From contig NZ_FSRM01000001.1 of NCBI RefSeq assembly GCF_900141745.1, forward strand, positions 3,782,001-3,846,000: a DNA stretch of 64,000 nucleotides, given 5' to 3'. The translations under genes were made by a program, and so were the position numbers. The notes under the pieces were generated by a model. That model searched no databases. It saw only the letters and a program-made list of their open reading frames with translations, and had not been told where the DNA came from. This document shows positions 28,394-36,967 of the stretch, piece by piece. This stretch comes from Paraburkholderia phenazinium. Lineage in GTDB: Bacteria; Pseudomonadota; Gammaproteobacteria; Burkholderiales; Burkholderiaceae. How positions within the stretch are numbered: the first letter of the stretch is position 1; each line of letters opens with the position of its first letter.

Positions 28394-28804
28394 TCAATCC
28401 GGCCGATTCCGCATCCAGTCAGCGGTATCAAAGAACGAGTGCAGCAGGCGCTCACGCAGCGGCTCGTCCAGTCCCACGTCCTGCATCGCCCACGCCATAC
28501 ACCGCAGCCACTGATCGCGCTCACTCGAAGCAATCGCAAACGGCAGATGCCGGGCACGCAGACGCGGATGGCCGAAGCGGCTGATGTAGTGGTCCGGGCC
28601 ACCGAGCCAGCCGCACAGGAACCAGAAGAACTTGTCGCGCGAGCCGTCGAGGGTCGGCGGATGCAGCGCGCGGATCCCCGCGAATTCGGGCTCGAGGTCC
28701 ATCAGGTCGTAGAAACGGTCGATGAGTTCGCGCACGCGCGTCTCGCCGCCCACCAGTTCGAAGGCCGTCGGTTGCGCCGGCGCTTCGTTGATCGGATCGG
28801 TCAT
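28394..28804 (-). CDS. Group II truncated hemoglobin
   Basis: A 136-aa 2-on-2 globin of group II (GlbO type). Visible features are FYDLMDLEPEFAGIRALHP, the FFWFLCGWLGGP helix, the proximal-His region GHPRLRARHLPFAI, and the G-helix Trp in QWLRCMAWAMQDVG that defines group II. Such globins bind O2 or NO and have been tied to nitrosative or oxidative stress. ATG 28804 has a poor ribosome-binding site; a TTG 21 bp upstream is possible. It lies between the FtsX-type permease and the DUF924 gene. Confidence 0.9.
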   Translation of the reverse strand: MTDPINEAPAQPTAFELVGGETRVRELIDRFYDLMDLEPEFAGIRALHPPTLDGSRDKFFWFLCGWLGGPDHYISRFGHPRLRARHLPFAIASSERDQWLRCMAWAMQDVGLDEPLRERLLHSFFDTADWMRNRPD

Positions 28805-28868
28805 ACGGTCAACTGCTATCTGCAAAAGGAATCGAAGAAAGAACTGCCCGGTTACTGCCGCTCAGGTA

Positions 28869-31463
28869 TCACGCATCACGCAGCGATTGCAACGCGGGAC
28901 GGGCCAGCACATGACGCAGGCTCAACCAGCCGCCGACACCCGCGCAAGCGATGCCTGCTGCGATACCGGCAGGCAGCAGCCATGGGTCGAAGTTCAGGTA
29001 GAAGAAAAACACCCGCGTCGCGAGTTGCCAACCCACCACTTCAGCGCCTGCCGCCGCCATCAGCCCGGCCAGCGCCCCTACCGCGACGAACTCCGCCACC
29101 TGCACGGCGCGCACCTGCCGATGCGACGCACCGAGCGCGCGCAGCAGCGCGGATTCTCGCATACGCTCGTCGCGCGTGCCCGCGAGCGCCGCGTACAGCA
29201 CCAGCACACCCGCGGCGAGCGTGAAGGCAAACAGGAACTGCACCGCGCCGATCACCTGCTCCAGCATGCGTTGCATCTGCGCGAGAATCGGGCCCACATC
29301 GATGGCCGTGAGATTCGGATACGCACCGATCAGACCATCGATCGTCGCGCTCTTCTCAGGCGGCAAGTGGAAACTCGTGATGAAGCTGGCCGGGAAATCC
29401 TGCAACGCAGCAGGCGGCATCAACACGAAAAAGTTGACCTTGAACGAACCCCAGTCGAGCTTGCGGATGCTCGTCACCGGCGCATCGATCTGCAAACCGG
29501 TCACGTCGAAGCGCAGCGTGTCGCCGGTCTTCACGTGGATCGTTTTCGCGAGCCCTTCCTCGATCGAAATCTGCGGCGCCTTCGTGTCGCCGTACCACTT
29601 ACCCCCAACGATCCGATTGTCGTCGGGCAGACTCGTCGTGTACGACAGGTTGAATTCGCGGTCGACGAGGCGCTTGGCATCATCGCTCTTGTACTGGTCC
29701 GGATTGATGGGCTTGCCGTTGATCGCAATCAGCCGCCCGCGCACCATCGGCGAGAGCGCCGCATCGGGCACGTCGTGGCTCTTGAGGTACTGCGTCACCC
29801 CTGCACGCTGGTCGGGCTGGATGTCGATGATGAACTGGTTGGGTGCGTCGGGCGGCGTCGATTTGCGCCAGCCGTCCACCAGATCGTTGCGTGTCATTGC
29901 AATCAACAGCAGACACATGAGGCCGATACCGAGTGCCGTGATCTGCAAGGCGCTGGAGCTGCTGCGCCGCTCGAGCGAGGCCAGCGCATAGCGCCAGCCA
30001 ATGCCGGCATTGACGCGTTCGCTACGCACGATGCGCGCGGCGCCCCACAACGCGAGACGGGCGATCAAGGCAAAAACCAGCAGGCCGCCGGCAAAGCCGC
30101 CAGCGACGATCCCTCCCAGCTTCACTTCGCCGGCCGCCACGATCAGCAGTGCAGCGAACAGCACGATACCCAAGGCATACGCGGCCCATGCCGTGCGCGC
30201 CTCCTCGCCCCATTCGCGGCGCAGCACGCGCACCGGCGGCACACGCGTCAACGGCAACAACGGCGGCAACGCGAAGCCGAGCAGCAGCACGAGACCCGCC
30301 GCAATCCCTTCGACCGCGGGCCACGCGCCCGGATACGGCAGCACTACGTCGATCAACGTGCCCAGCCAGCTCAGCAACGCCAGATGTCCCGCATAGCCAA
30401 GCAGCACGCCGATTGCTCCGCCAAGCAGGCCGAGTCCGAGAAACTCCAGCAGAAACAGCGAACGCAGCGTGCGCTGACTGACACCGAGACAGCGCATCGC
30501 CGCGCAGCCATCGAGATGGCGCCGCATGTAGCGGTGCGAGGCCATCGCAATCGCGACCGCCGCCAGCATCGCGGTGAGCAGCGACACCAGGGTCAGAAAA
30601 TGTCCCGCGCGATCGAGCGTTTCGCGCACCTGCGGCTGACCGTCCTTCAGCGATTCGAGCGCGACGCCGCGCATCTTGCCGTCGTCGACGCGAGCATGAG
30701 AAAAAGCCGCAAACTTCTCCACCGCCGGGCGCGCACCCGCTACCAGCAACCGGTACGTCACGCGGCTGCCGAACACGATCAAACCAGTGGATTTGAGTTC
30801 ATCGTCACGCAGCATCAACCGCGGCGAAAAATTGACAAAGCCGAAGCCGCGGTCCAGTTCACGCGTGATGATCGCGGCGATCGTGAACGTGCGGTTGCCG
30901 ACCCTCACCGTATCGCCGACATGCACCTTCAACGCGTCGAGCAGCGCCTGATCGACCCACACCGTGCCGGGCGCGGGAATCCCTCGCGCCTCGTGATCGG
31001 GCGCGTTCGGCGCAGTCGTAATGCGCAGCGCGCCACGCAGCGGATACGCCGATGTAACGGCTTTGAGCGCCGCCAGCCGCGAGACCGGCTGGGCGCCCAT
31101 CGTACTGATCATGCTGGGGAAAATGGCGGTGTTCGCCATCTGCAGGCCAAGCGATTTGGCCTCGGTGCTGAATTGCGGATCGACGGGATGATCGGAGCGC
31201 ACGATGAAGTCGGCGCCGATCATTCGCCGCGCATCGCGCTCAAGCCCCAGATGTAATCGGTCGGCGAGAAAGCCGACGCTCGAGAGGGCCGCCACGGCCA
31301 GCACCAGCGCCAGCAGCAGCATCGTCAACTCGCCTGCGCGCCAGTCGCGGGCGGTCATCCGCACGGCCTGCCGCACCAGATCGCCCGCGCTAAAACGACG
31401 CCCCGGCGCGGCGCGGACGACGGCCGCTGGCGGCGCCGGCGATACTCGTGCCGAATCGCTCAA
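28869..31463 (-). CDS. FtsX-like ABC transporter permease (YbbP type)
   Basis: An 864-aa permease with two FtsX domains. An N-terminal helix (LTMLLLALVLAVAALSSVGFL) is followed by a MacB-like periplasmic domain. A first set of three helices runs from LTLVSLLTAMLAAVAIAMA, then two central helices and a second periplasmic domain. The final helices begin FLFAFTLAAGVLVLYAAL, with TRDERMRESALLRALGASHRQ, the FtsX coupling motif. I choose TTG 31463, overlapping the DUF4126 stop (TTGA), because AGGAG lies 9 nt upstream. A start at 31538 would overlap by 79 bp. The partner ATPase is not in the window. Confidence 0.85.
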   Translation of the reverse strand: MSDSARVSPAPPAAVVRAAPGRRFSAGDLVRQAVRMTARDWRAGELTMLLLALVLAVAALSSVGFLADRLHLGLERDARRMIGADFIVRSDHPVDPQFSTEAKSLGLQMANTAIFPSMISTMGAQPVSRLAALKAVTSAYPLRGALRITTAPNAPDHEARGIPAPGTVWVDQALLDALKVHVGDTVRVGNRTFTIAAIITRELDRGFGFVNFSPRLMLRDDELKSTGLIVFGSRVTYRLLVAGARPAVEKFAAFSHARVDDGKMRGVALESLKDGQPQVRETLDRAGHFLTLVSLLTAMLAAVAIAMASHRYMRRHLDGCAAMRCLGVSQRTLRSLFLLEFLGLGLLGGAIGVLLGYAGHLALLSWLGTLIDVVLPYPGAWPAVEGIAAGLVLLLGFALPPLLPLTRVPPVRVLRREWGEEARTAWAAYALGIVLFAALLIVAAGEVKLGGIVAGGFAGGLLVFALIARLALWGAARIVRSERVNAGIGWRYALASLERRSSSSALQITALGIGLMCLLLIAMTRNDLVDGWRKSTPPDAPNQFIIDIQPDQRAGVTQYLKSHDVPDAALSPMVRGRLIAINGKPINPDQYKSDDAKRLVDREFNLSYTTSLPDDNRIVGGKWYGDTKAPQISIEEGLAKTIHVKTGDTLRFDVTGLQIDAPVTSIRKLDWGSFKVNFFVLMPPAALQDFPASFITSFHLPPEKSATIDGLIGAYPNLTAIDVGPILAQMQRMLEQVIGAVQFLFAFTLAAGVLVLYAALAGTRDERMRESALLRALGASHRQVRAVQVAEFVAVGALAGLMAAAGAEVVGWQLATRVFFFYLNFDPWLLPAGIAAGIACAGVGGWLSLRHVLARPALQSLRDA

Positions 31464-32071
31464 TCGTGCCGACTCCTGGCGAAGCGCGACACCATATGGG
31501 TCGCCATGCCGCGAAAGCCGCCCTGCACGCCGCGCCACAGACGCGGCAACACCCAGGCCGCCAGCATCAGAAAGCCGACCATCAGCAACAGGAACAGCAC
31601 CGGGACGAAGAGCGCCAGCAACAAACCGCCGAACACGAGCCCATCCTCGGCGGTCGAGGTCACGATGTTCGAAACCGGCTCAGGCGAGAGGTTGATCAGC
31701 GCGCGCGTACCAGCCTTCGCCAGATGCGCGGTACCGGCCAACGTGCCGCCGGCGAGCGCCGCCACGGTCAGCAGCGCCGGATCGGCATGACCGAGCGCGC
31801 CGGCAGCCAGCACGGCACCGGCGGGAATCCGGATAAAGGTGTGAATCGCGTCCCAGAGGGAATCGAAAGCAGGAATCTTGTCGGCCAGAAACTCGGTGAC
31901 CGTCAGCACAGCCGCCACCCCGATCACCCATGGCGAGGCCAGCACGGACAAGGTATCGGGAAGATGGACGAGACCGAGGCGCGCAAACACGCCGGCTAAC
32001 AGGACGGTCAGATAGAGACGGAGGCCACTGCCCCAGGACAGGCCCGCCGCTAGCGAGAGAGGTTCAAGCAT
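31460..32071 (-). CDS. DUF4126 membrane protein
   Basis: A 203-aa integral membrane protein with four to five hydrophobic segments. Conserved DUF4126 motifs are GLSWGSGLRLYLTVLLAG at the N-terminus, VTEFLADKIPAFDSLWDAIHTFIRIPAGA and SPEPVSNIVTSTAEDG. TGGAGG stands 5 nt before ATG 32071. It is coupled to the FtsX-type permease by overlapping stop and start. Function unknown. Confidence 0.88.
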   Translation of the reverse strand: MLEPLSLAAGLSWGSGLRLYLTVLLAGVFARLGLVHLPDTLSVLASPWVIGVAAVLTVTEFLADKIPAFDSLWDAIHTFIRIPAGAVLAAGALGHADPALLTVAALAGGTLAGTAHLAKAGTRALINLSPEPVSNIVTSTAEDGLVFGGLLLALFVPVLFLLLMVGFLMLAAWVLPRLWRGVQGGFRGMATHMVSRFARSRHD

Positions 32072-32191
32072 GGCAGCCTCCAGGCACGTTGCGCGTGCCG
32101 GGCGCTTCTGCCACTGCGGACACCCGCTGCAGCGAAGCTGTCAGACCCGCGCCAAGCCGGACGCGGGACAGATTAAATTGAGATCGACTTC

Positions 32192-32197
32192 ATTATA
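32192..32197 (-). promoter_or_regulatory. Possible -10 element upstream of DUF4126
   Basis: TATAAT on the minus strand, 120 bp upstream of the gene, without a good -35. It is the only promoter-like sequence in the gap between gdx and DUF4126. Confidence 0.35.
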
Positions 32198-32297
32198 GCC
32201 ACGTTAATTCGCAGACCGCAGAGCAGACTGCAATTTCAGGCTCCAATATCCGCGAAAACCGGCTATAGACTGCAAAACGAGCAGTCAGGGGGCCGTT

Positions 32298-32618
32298 TTA
32301 ATGGCCGGAGGAGAGTTTGAGTCCGATCAGGCCGATCACAATCAGGGACGCGCTGGCCACCCGCGCCACCGTCAACGCTTCGCCCATTATGACGATGCCA
32401 AAAATAAACGCGCCCACCGCGCCGATTCCGGTCCACACCGCGTAGGCGGTGCCGAGCGGCAACTGGCGCATGGCGATGGCGAGCAGCGCAAAGCTGCCGA
32501 GGGAAGTCACGACCGTGAACACAGACGGCCACAGCTTGGTAAAGCCTTCGGAGGTCTTGAGACCGGCCGCCCAAGCGACTTCGAGCAAACCGGCAATCAG
32601 CAGAAGAAACCAGGACAT
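32298..32618 (-). CDS. gdx: SMR-family guanidinium exporter (SugE/Gdx type)
   Basis: A 106-aa four-helix small multidrug resistance protein that works as a dual-topology dimer in the inner membrane, exchanging guanidinium for protons. The essential Glu13 is in [17 protein letters not shown]. The SugE/Gdx-type signature [14 protein letters not shown] follows, and [20 protein letters not shown] marks helix 3. ATG 32618 has GGAG 7 nt upstream. The frame extends 80 codons further, but those cross the riboswitch and are untranslated. Two ACGR hairpins just upstream make guanidine control likely and support Gdx over a multidrug role. Confidence 0.93.
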   Translation of the reverse strand: MSWFLLLIAGLLEVAWAAGLKTSEGFTKLWPSVFTVVTSLGSFALLAIAMRQLPLGTAYAVWTGIGAVGAFIFGIVIMGEALTVARVASASLIVIGLIGLKLSSGH

Positions 32619-32640
32619 GAAACGACTCCATGATTCAGAT

Positions 32641-32683
32641 GGGGCCGTCCCCGTTCGATGCAGATGCGCAAGGTCGTCCTTAC
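32641..32683 (-). promoter_or_regulatory. Guanidine-II riboswitch (mini-ykkC)
   Basis: Two short hairpins with the diagnostic ACGR tetraloop closed by GG/CC: GTAAGG-ACGA-CCTTGC (32668-32683) and GGGG-ACGG-CCCC (32641-32652), 15 nt apart. They lie at the very 5' end of the predicted transcript, 22 nt before the gdx start codon. Each hairpin loop binds one guanidinium in this class, and binding frees the ribosome-binding site. The match in loop, spacing, position and downstream gene is complete. Confidence 0.92.
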
Positions 32684-32691
32684 GATCTGTA

Positions 32692-32697
32692 ATTATA
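32692..32697 (-). promoter_or_regulatory. -10 element of the gdx promoter
   Basis: TATAAT on the minus strand, with no clear -35. Transcription would start near 32685, directly before the first riboswitch hairpin. It lies just past the kdpE stop, so gdx is not dependent on kdp transcription. Confidence 0.65.
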
Positions 32698-32713
32698 TCA
32701 AGATTGGGCGCTC

Positions 32714-33412
32714 CTATGCGGCCCCAACCAGCCGGTATCCGACCCCCGTCTCGGTGACGATATGTTCCGGCTGCGCCGGGTCGCGCTCGAGCTTCTGCCG
32801 CAAATGGGCCATATAGATGCGCAGATAGTGATGGCTCTCCACATGCGACGGTCCCCACACATCGCGCAGCAACTGGCGGTGCGTCAGCACCCGGCCGGCA
32901 TGCCGCACCAATGTGGCAAGGAGCCGGTATTCGATCGGCGTCAGATGGATCGCAGCGCCGTCGCGGCTCACCTGCCGCAACGCCAGGTCGACCGTCACCG
33001 CCCCGAAATGCACCTGCGGTGATTCATTGGCGCCGCCCTGGTTGCGCCGGCGCATATGGGCGCGAATCCGCGCCAGCAACTCCGACACGCCAAACGGTTT
33101 GGTCAGATAGTCGTCGGCACCGGCGTCGAGCGCGGCCACCTTTTCGGTCTCCTGGGTTCGCGCCGACAGCACGATCACCGGCAGGTCGCTCCAGCCGCGC
33201 AGTTCGCGGATCACGTCGAGCCCGTCGGTATCGGGCAAGCCGAGATCGACGATCACGAGGTCGGGCTTGCGCGTCGCGGCTTCCACGAGCCCTTGCTTGC
33301 CGGTCTCGGCGTCATGGACAACGATACCCTCGCCTTCCAGCGAGGCACGCACGAAACGGCGAATCTGTTTTTCGTCTTCGATCAGGACGACGGTGATGCT
33401 CGGGTCACTCAT
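32714..33412 (-). CDS. kdpE: Two-component response regulator KdpE
   Basis: KdpE activates the kdp operon when phosphorylated by KdpD under K+ limitation. The 232-aa OmpR/PhoB-type protein has the receiver domain ([10 protein letters not shown], the acceptor Asp in [10 protein letters not shown], Lys in LTKPF) and a winged-helix C-terminus ([22 protein letters not shown] and the [10 protein letters not shown] wing). ATG 33412 overlaps the kdpD stop by 8 bp; the frame runs 43 codons further upstream inside kdpD. Confidence 0.96.
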   Translation of the reverse strand: MSDPSITVVLIEDEKQIRRFVRASLEGEGIVVHDAETGKQGLVEAATRKPDLVIVDLGLPDTDGLDVIRELRGWSDLPVIVLSARTQETEKVAALDAGADDYLTKPFGVSELLARIRAHMRRRNQGGANESPQVHFGAVTVDLALRQVSRDGAAIHLTPIEYRLLATLVRHAGRVLTHRQLLRDVWGPSHVESHHYLRIYMAHLRQKLERDPAQPEHIVTETGVGYRLVGAA

Positions 33413-36233
33413 GGGTAGGCTTTGAAGTCTGCTTGGGGTACGGCTCGGGGGACATCCCCTCGTCGTTATCTTCCTGCACGTCGGGCGCAGGCGGGGGCGT
33501 CTCCACGGGCAGATTGAACCAGAAGCGCGCGCCTTCGACATGGCCGTCGCGCGCCACCCGGTTCATTGCGCCGATAGTACCGCCATGTGCTTCGACAATG
33601 GCCCGGCAAATCGCCAGGCCCAAACCGATACCAGGCTTGGCCGACTCTTTCTCGCCGCGGGTAAATTTCTCGAACACGCGCGCTTCCATGCCGACGGGCA
33701 GCCCTGGGCCGGTATCGTCGACGGTCACGCGGACGAACGGCTTGCCGTCCTCGTCGATGATGTCCGCGCCGATCGTGAGCGGAGTATCGGCCGGCGTGTA
33801 CTTCGCTGCGTTCTCGAACAGGTTCGAGAAGAGCCGCTCCATCAGCACTGCGTCGAGTTGCAGCAGCGGCAGGTCCGGCGCCAGTTTCACCTGCACCGGG
33901 TGTTTCGCAAGCACGCGGCGGCATGCGCGCAGCGCGGCGCCCACGGTTTCTTCGAGCAGCGACCACTGGCGGTTCAGTTGCAAACCGCCCGCCTGCAAAC
34001 GCGCCATGTCGAGCAGATTGGTGACGATGCCGGTCATGCGCAGCGCCTCCTCGTGGATCGCTTCCACGAGTTCGTCGCCAGGCTGCTTGACCGCCTGGCC
34101 TTCGCGGGTCTGCGCGAGCATCGACGAGAAGCCGACAATCGTCGTCAGCGGCGTACGCAGATCGTGCGAAATGGCCGACAGCAACGAATTGCGCAAGCGC
34201 TCCGACTCCATGTTGACGAGCGCGTCGCGCGCGATGTCGACGTAGTGCACCCGCTCCACGGCGAGCGCAATCTGCGCGGCAAACGCGTCGAGCATGCGCT
34301 GCTGCTCCGGTACGGCAAGCTCACGCTCGTCGCGCATCACCACCGCCAGCACGCCGCGCGTGCGCATCGGCGCCTTCAGCGGCAAATACAGTGCAGTGGC
34401 GGCCGGCAGCGTATCGGTGCCATGACCGGCCGGCTTCTGCTGGTCATACACCCACTGTCCGACGTCGATATCGAGCGATTCGCCTTCGAGCGTGATCGCT
34501 GCATCCGGATCTTCGATCTTCTGCTTCACCTGATCCGCGCTATCCGGCAACAGGATCGCGACGCGCGCGCCGAACACTTCGCTCACGTGACGGCTGCCGA
34601 TGCCGACGATCTGCTCCATCGTCAGCGCCGCGGCCAGCTCGCGCGCCATCGCGTACATCGCGCCAGTGCGCTGTTCGCGACGCCGCGCGACGCTCGCCTC
34701 GCGGCGCAGGCTCGACGTCAGGTGGCTGATCACCAGCGAGGTCAGCAGCATGCCGAAGAAGGTCAGCAGATACTGGGTGTCGGACACCGAGAACGACATG
34801 CGCGGCGGCACGAAAAAGTAATCGAACGCCGCCACGCTGACAAACGACTGCACCACGCCCGGCCCGCGTCCCAGTTTGACCGCGGTGAAGATCACCCCGA
34901 GCAGGTACAGCATCACGAGATTGGTCAGGTCGATATGGGCGAACAGCTGGCTGGCCACTGCGGTGATGCCCGCGCAGATCGCAAGTGCCCAGCCGTATGC
35001 ACCCGGCGGCGAACGCCGTTCGCGAGCTGCGGAAAGCGCCTCGCGCCACGCGTTCACGCCTTCGTCGGCGATCGTACGACGCTCGAGGCCGTCGCGTTCC
35101 GACGACGCGCGAATCAAGGTCAAGTCGAGATCGCCGGCCTTCTCCGCGATGCGATCGCCAAGCGGGCGGCGCAGCAAGCGCGCTACACCGATACGCGCGG
35201 ACGCTCCTGCTACCAGCTTCGAGACGTTGCGCACGCGCGCATAACTGATTAATGCGGAGACCGCATCGGCGCCCGCGAGCGTGGCGGTTTCCGCGCCGAG
35301 TTCGGCGGCAAGCCGCAACGCGTTAAGCGTGCGCTCACGACGCGCTTCCGGCAGCCGTTGCAGCTTCGGTGTCTCGACATACACGGCCAGCCAGTCGGCT
35401 TTCAGACTGGAGGCAAGACGGGCCGCGGCGCGCACCAGAATCGGCGCTTCAGGACCTGGGCCCACGCACACCAGCAGCCGGTCGCGCGCCTGCCAGATAC
35501 GTTGAATCGAACGATCGGCGCGGTACTCACGCATCTGCGCGTCGACCCGGTCCGCCGTGCGGCGCAGCGCCAGTTCACGCAGCGCGATCAGGTTACCCTT
35601 GCGAAAGAAGTTGCGCACCGCGCGCTCGGCCTGCTGCGCCAGATAAACCTTGCCGTCGCGCATCCGGTCGAGCAGTTCCTCGGCCGGCAAGTCGACCAGC
35701 GTGACTTCGTCGGCACGGTCGAACACGCGGTCAGGCACCGTCTCCCATACGCGGATGCCGGTGATCTGTCCGACCACGTCATTGAGGCTTTCGAGGTGTT
35801 GAACGTTGACCGTCGTGTAGACGTCGATGCCCGCATCGAGCAGTTCGTAGACGTCCTGCCAGCGCTTCAGATGGCGTGCGCCCTGCACGTTCGAATGCGC
35901 GAGTTCGTCGACGAGAATCAGTTGCGGCTTGCGGGCGAGCGCGGCATCGAGATCGAATTCTCCGAGCTTGCGGCCGCGGTATTCGATATGCGCGAGCGGC
36001 AAAACCTCGAGCCCCTCGAGCAGCGCCGCGGTCTCACCACGGCCATGCGTTTCGGCGATGCCGACCAGCACATCCACGCCTTCGTCGCTGCGCCGCTTTG
36101 CGGCCTGCAACATCGCATACGTTTTGCCCACACCCGCCGACGCACCGAAGAATATCTTCAGCTTGCCGCGCTGGCGTTTTTCTTCGTCGCGTTGCAGCTT
36201 GTCGAGCAACTCGTCTGGATCGGGTCGGTTCAT
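33405..36233 (-). CDS. kdpD: K+-sensing histidine kinase KdpD
   Basis: KdpD senses low K+ and phosphorylates KdpE. The 942-aa protein has the N-terminal KdpD domain with Walker A (GASAGVGKT, residues 30-38), a USP domain (about 250-375) and four clustered transmembrane helices (about 412-508). A GAF-type segment (about 535-660) follows. The HisKA domain has His690 in AISHDLRTPLTTIVG, and the HATPase domain has DDTGPGLPVG and GIGLGLAI. Every domain of the canonical kinase is present. It lies 104 bp after kdpC and overlaps kdpE. Confidence 0.97.
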   Translation of the reverse strand: MNRPDPDELLDKLQRDEEKRQRGKLKIFFGASAGVGKTYAMLQAAKRRSDEGVDVLVGIAETHGRGETAALLEGLEVLPLAHIEYRGRKLGEFDLDAALARKPQLILVDELAHSNVQGARHLKRWQDVYELLDAGIDVYTTVNVQHLESLNDVVGQITGIRVWETVPDRVFDRADEVTLVDLPAEELLDRMRDGKVYLAQQAERAVRNFFRKGNLIALRELALRRTADRVDAQMREYRADRSIQRIWQARDRLLVCVGPGPEAPILVRAAARLASSLKADWLAVYVETPKLQRLPEARRERTLNALRLAAELGAETATLAGADAVSALISYARVRNVSKLVAGASARIGVARLLRRPLGDRIAEKAGDLDLTLIRASSERDGLERRTIADEGVNAWREALSAARERRSPPGAYGWALAICAGITAVASQLFAHIDLTNLVMLYLLGVIFTAVKLGRGPGVVQSFVSVAAFDYFFVPPRMSFSVSDTQYLLTFFGMLLTSLVISHLTSSLRREASVARRREQRTGAMYAMARELAAALTMEQIVGIGSRHVSEVFGARVAILLPDSADQVKQKIEDPDAAITLEGESLDIDVGQWVYDQQKPAGHGTDTLPAATALYLPLKAPMRTRGVLAVVMRDERELAVPEQQRMLDAFAAQIALAVERVHYVDIARDALVNMESERLRNSLLSAISHDLRTPLTTIVGFSSMLAQTREGQAVKQPGDELVEAIHEEALRMTGIVTNLLDMARLQAGGLQLNRQWSLLEETVGAALRACRRVLAKHPVQVKLAPDLPLLQLDAVLMERLFSNLFENAAKYTPADTPLTIGADIIDEDGKPFVRVTVDDTGPGLPVGMEARVFEKFTRGEKESAKPGIGLGLAICRAIVEAHGGTIGAMNRVARDGHVEGARFWFNLPVETPPPAPDVQEDNDEGMSPEPYPKQTSKPTHE

Positions 36234-36337
36234 GCGGTGTGGTTAGTTATGGTTCTGTTCTGTTCGATCATACAGCGCGCTCTACAAAAGCCAAAGACGG
36301 CGCCAAACCAGCCGCCGTCCTTGTCACGACTACAGAC

Positions 36338-36913
36338 TTAGCCTTGATGCGCAGCGTCGAGTGCGAGATTGAGCTCCAGCACGTTGACGCGTGCTTCACC
36401 GAGCACGCCGAACTGACGGCCGCTGGTGTAGCGGTCGACCAGCGCCTGCACGTCGTTCGGCGACATCTTGCGCGCCTTCGCGACGCGGTCGATCTGGTAA
36501 GCCGCCGCAGCCGGGCTGATTTCCGGATCAAGGCCGCTACCCGACGAGGTCACGAGGTCGACCGGGACCGGCTTCGACATATCGGTACCCGCCGCCTTCA
36601 ACGCGTCGAGACGGCCTTTGACTTCATCCGACAAAGCCGGGTTGGTCGGTCCGATGTTCGAGCCACCCGAACTCGTCGGGTCATACGGTTTCGGACTAAT
36701 GGCCGACAGACGGCCCCAGAAGTACTGCGGCGCATCGAACTGCTGGCCGATCAGCTTCGAGCCGACCACCTTGCCGTTCTGCTCGATCATGCTGCCGTTG
36801 GCCTGATCGTGGAACGCAGCCTGGCCCACGGCCGTCATTACAGCGGGGTAAGCGAGTCCCGTGATCGCCGCCAGCACGACAAAGATCACGATAAGCGGAC
36901 GAAAAAGTTTCAT
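36338..36913 (-). CDS. kdpC: K+-transporting ATPase subunit C
   Basis: KdpC is the single-span periplasmic subunit that completes the KdpFABC pump. The N-terminal helix ([25 protein letters not shown]) is followed by conserved motifs [44 protein letters not shown] and [17 protein letters not shown] 36913 (191 aa) has AAGGA about 10 nt upstream. It lies 54 bp after kdpB. Confidence 0.96.
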   Translation of the reverse strand: MKLFRPLIVIFVVLAAITGLAYPAVMTAVGQAAFHDQANGSMIEQNGKVVGSKLIGQQFDAPQYFWGRLSAISPKPYDPTSSGGSNIGPTNPALSDEVKGRLDALKAAGTDMSKPVPVDLVTSSGSGLDPEISPAAAAYQIDRVAKARKMSPNDVQALVDRYTSGRQFGVLGEARVNVLELNLALDAAHQG

Positions 36914-36967
36914 GATTGGCAATCCTTTTAGACGCAGCCGGCAGCCCACGCCGCCGGCCGCTGCCTG

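Noticed and set aside
28722..31256. An 844-codon open frame opposite the FtsX-type permease
   Set aside because: Its composition is Arg/His/Gln-rich low complexity and the opposite strand encodes a clear membrane protein.
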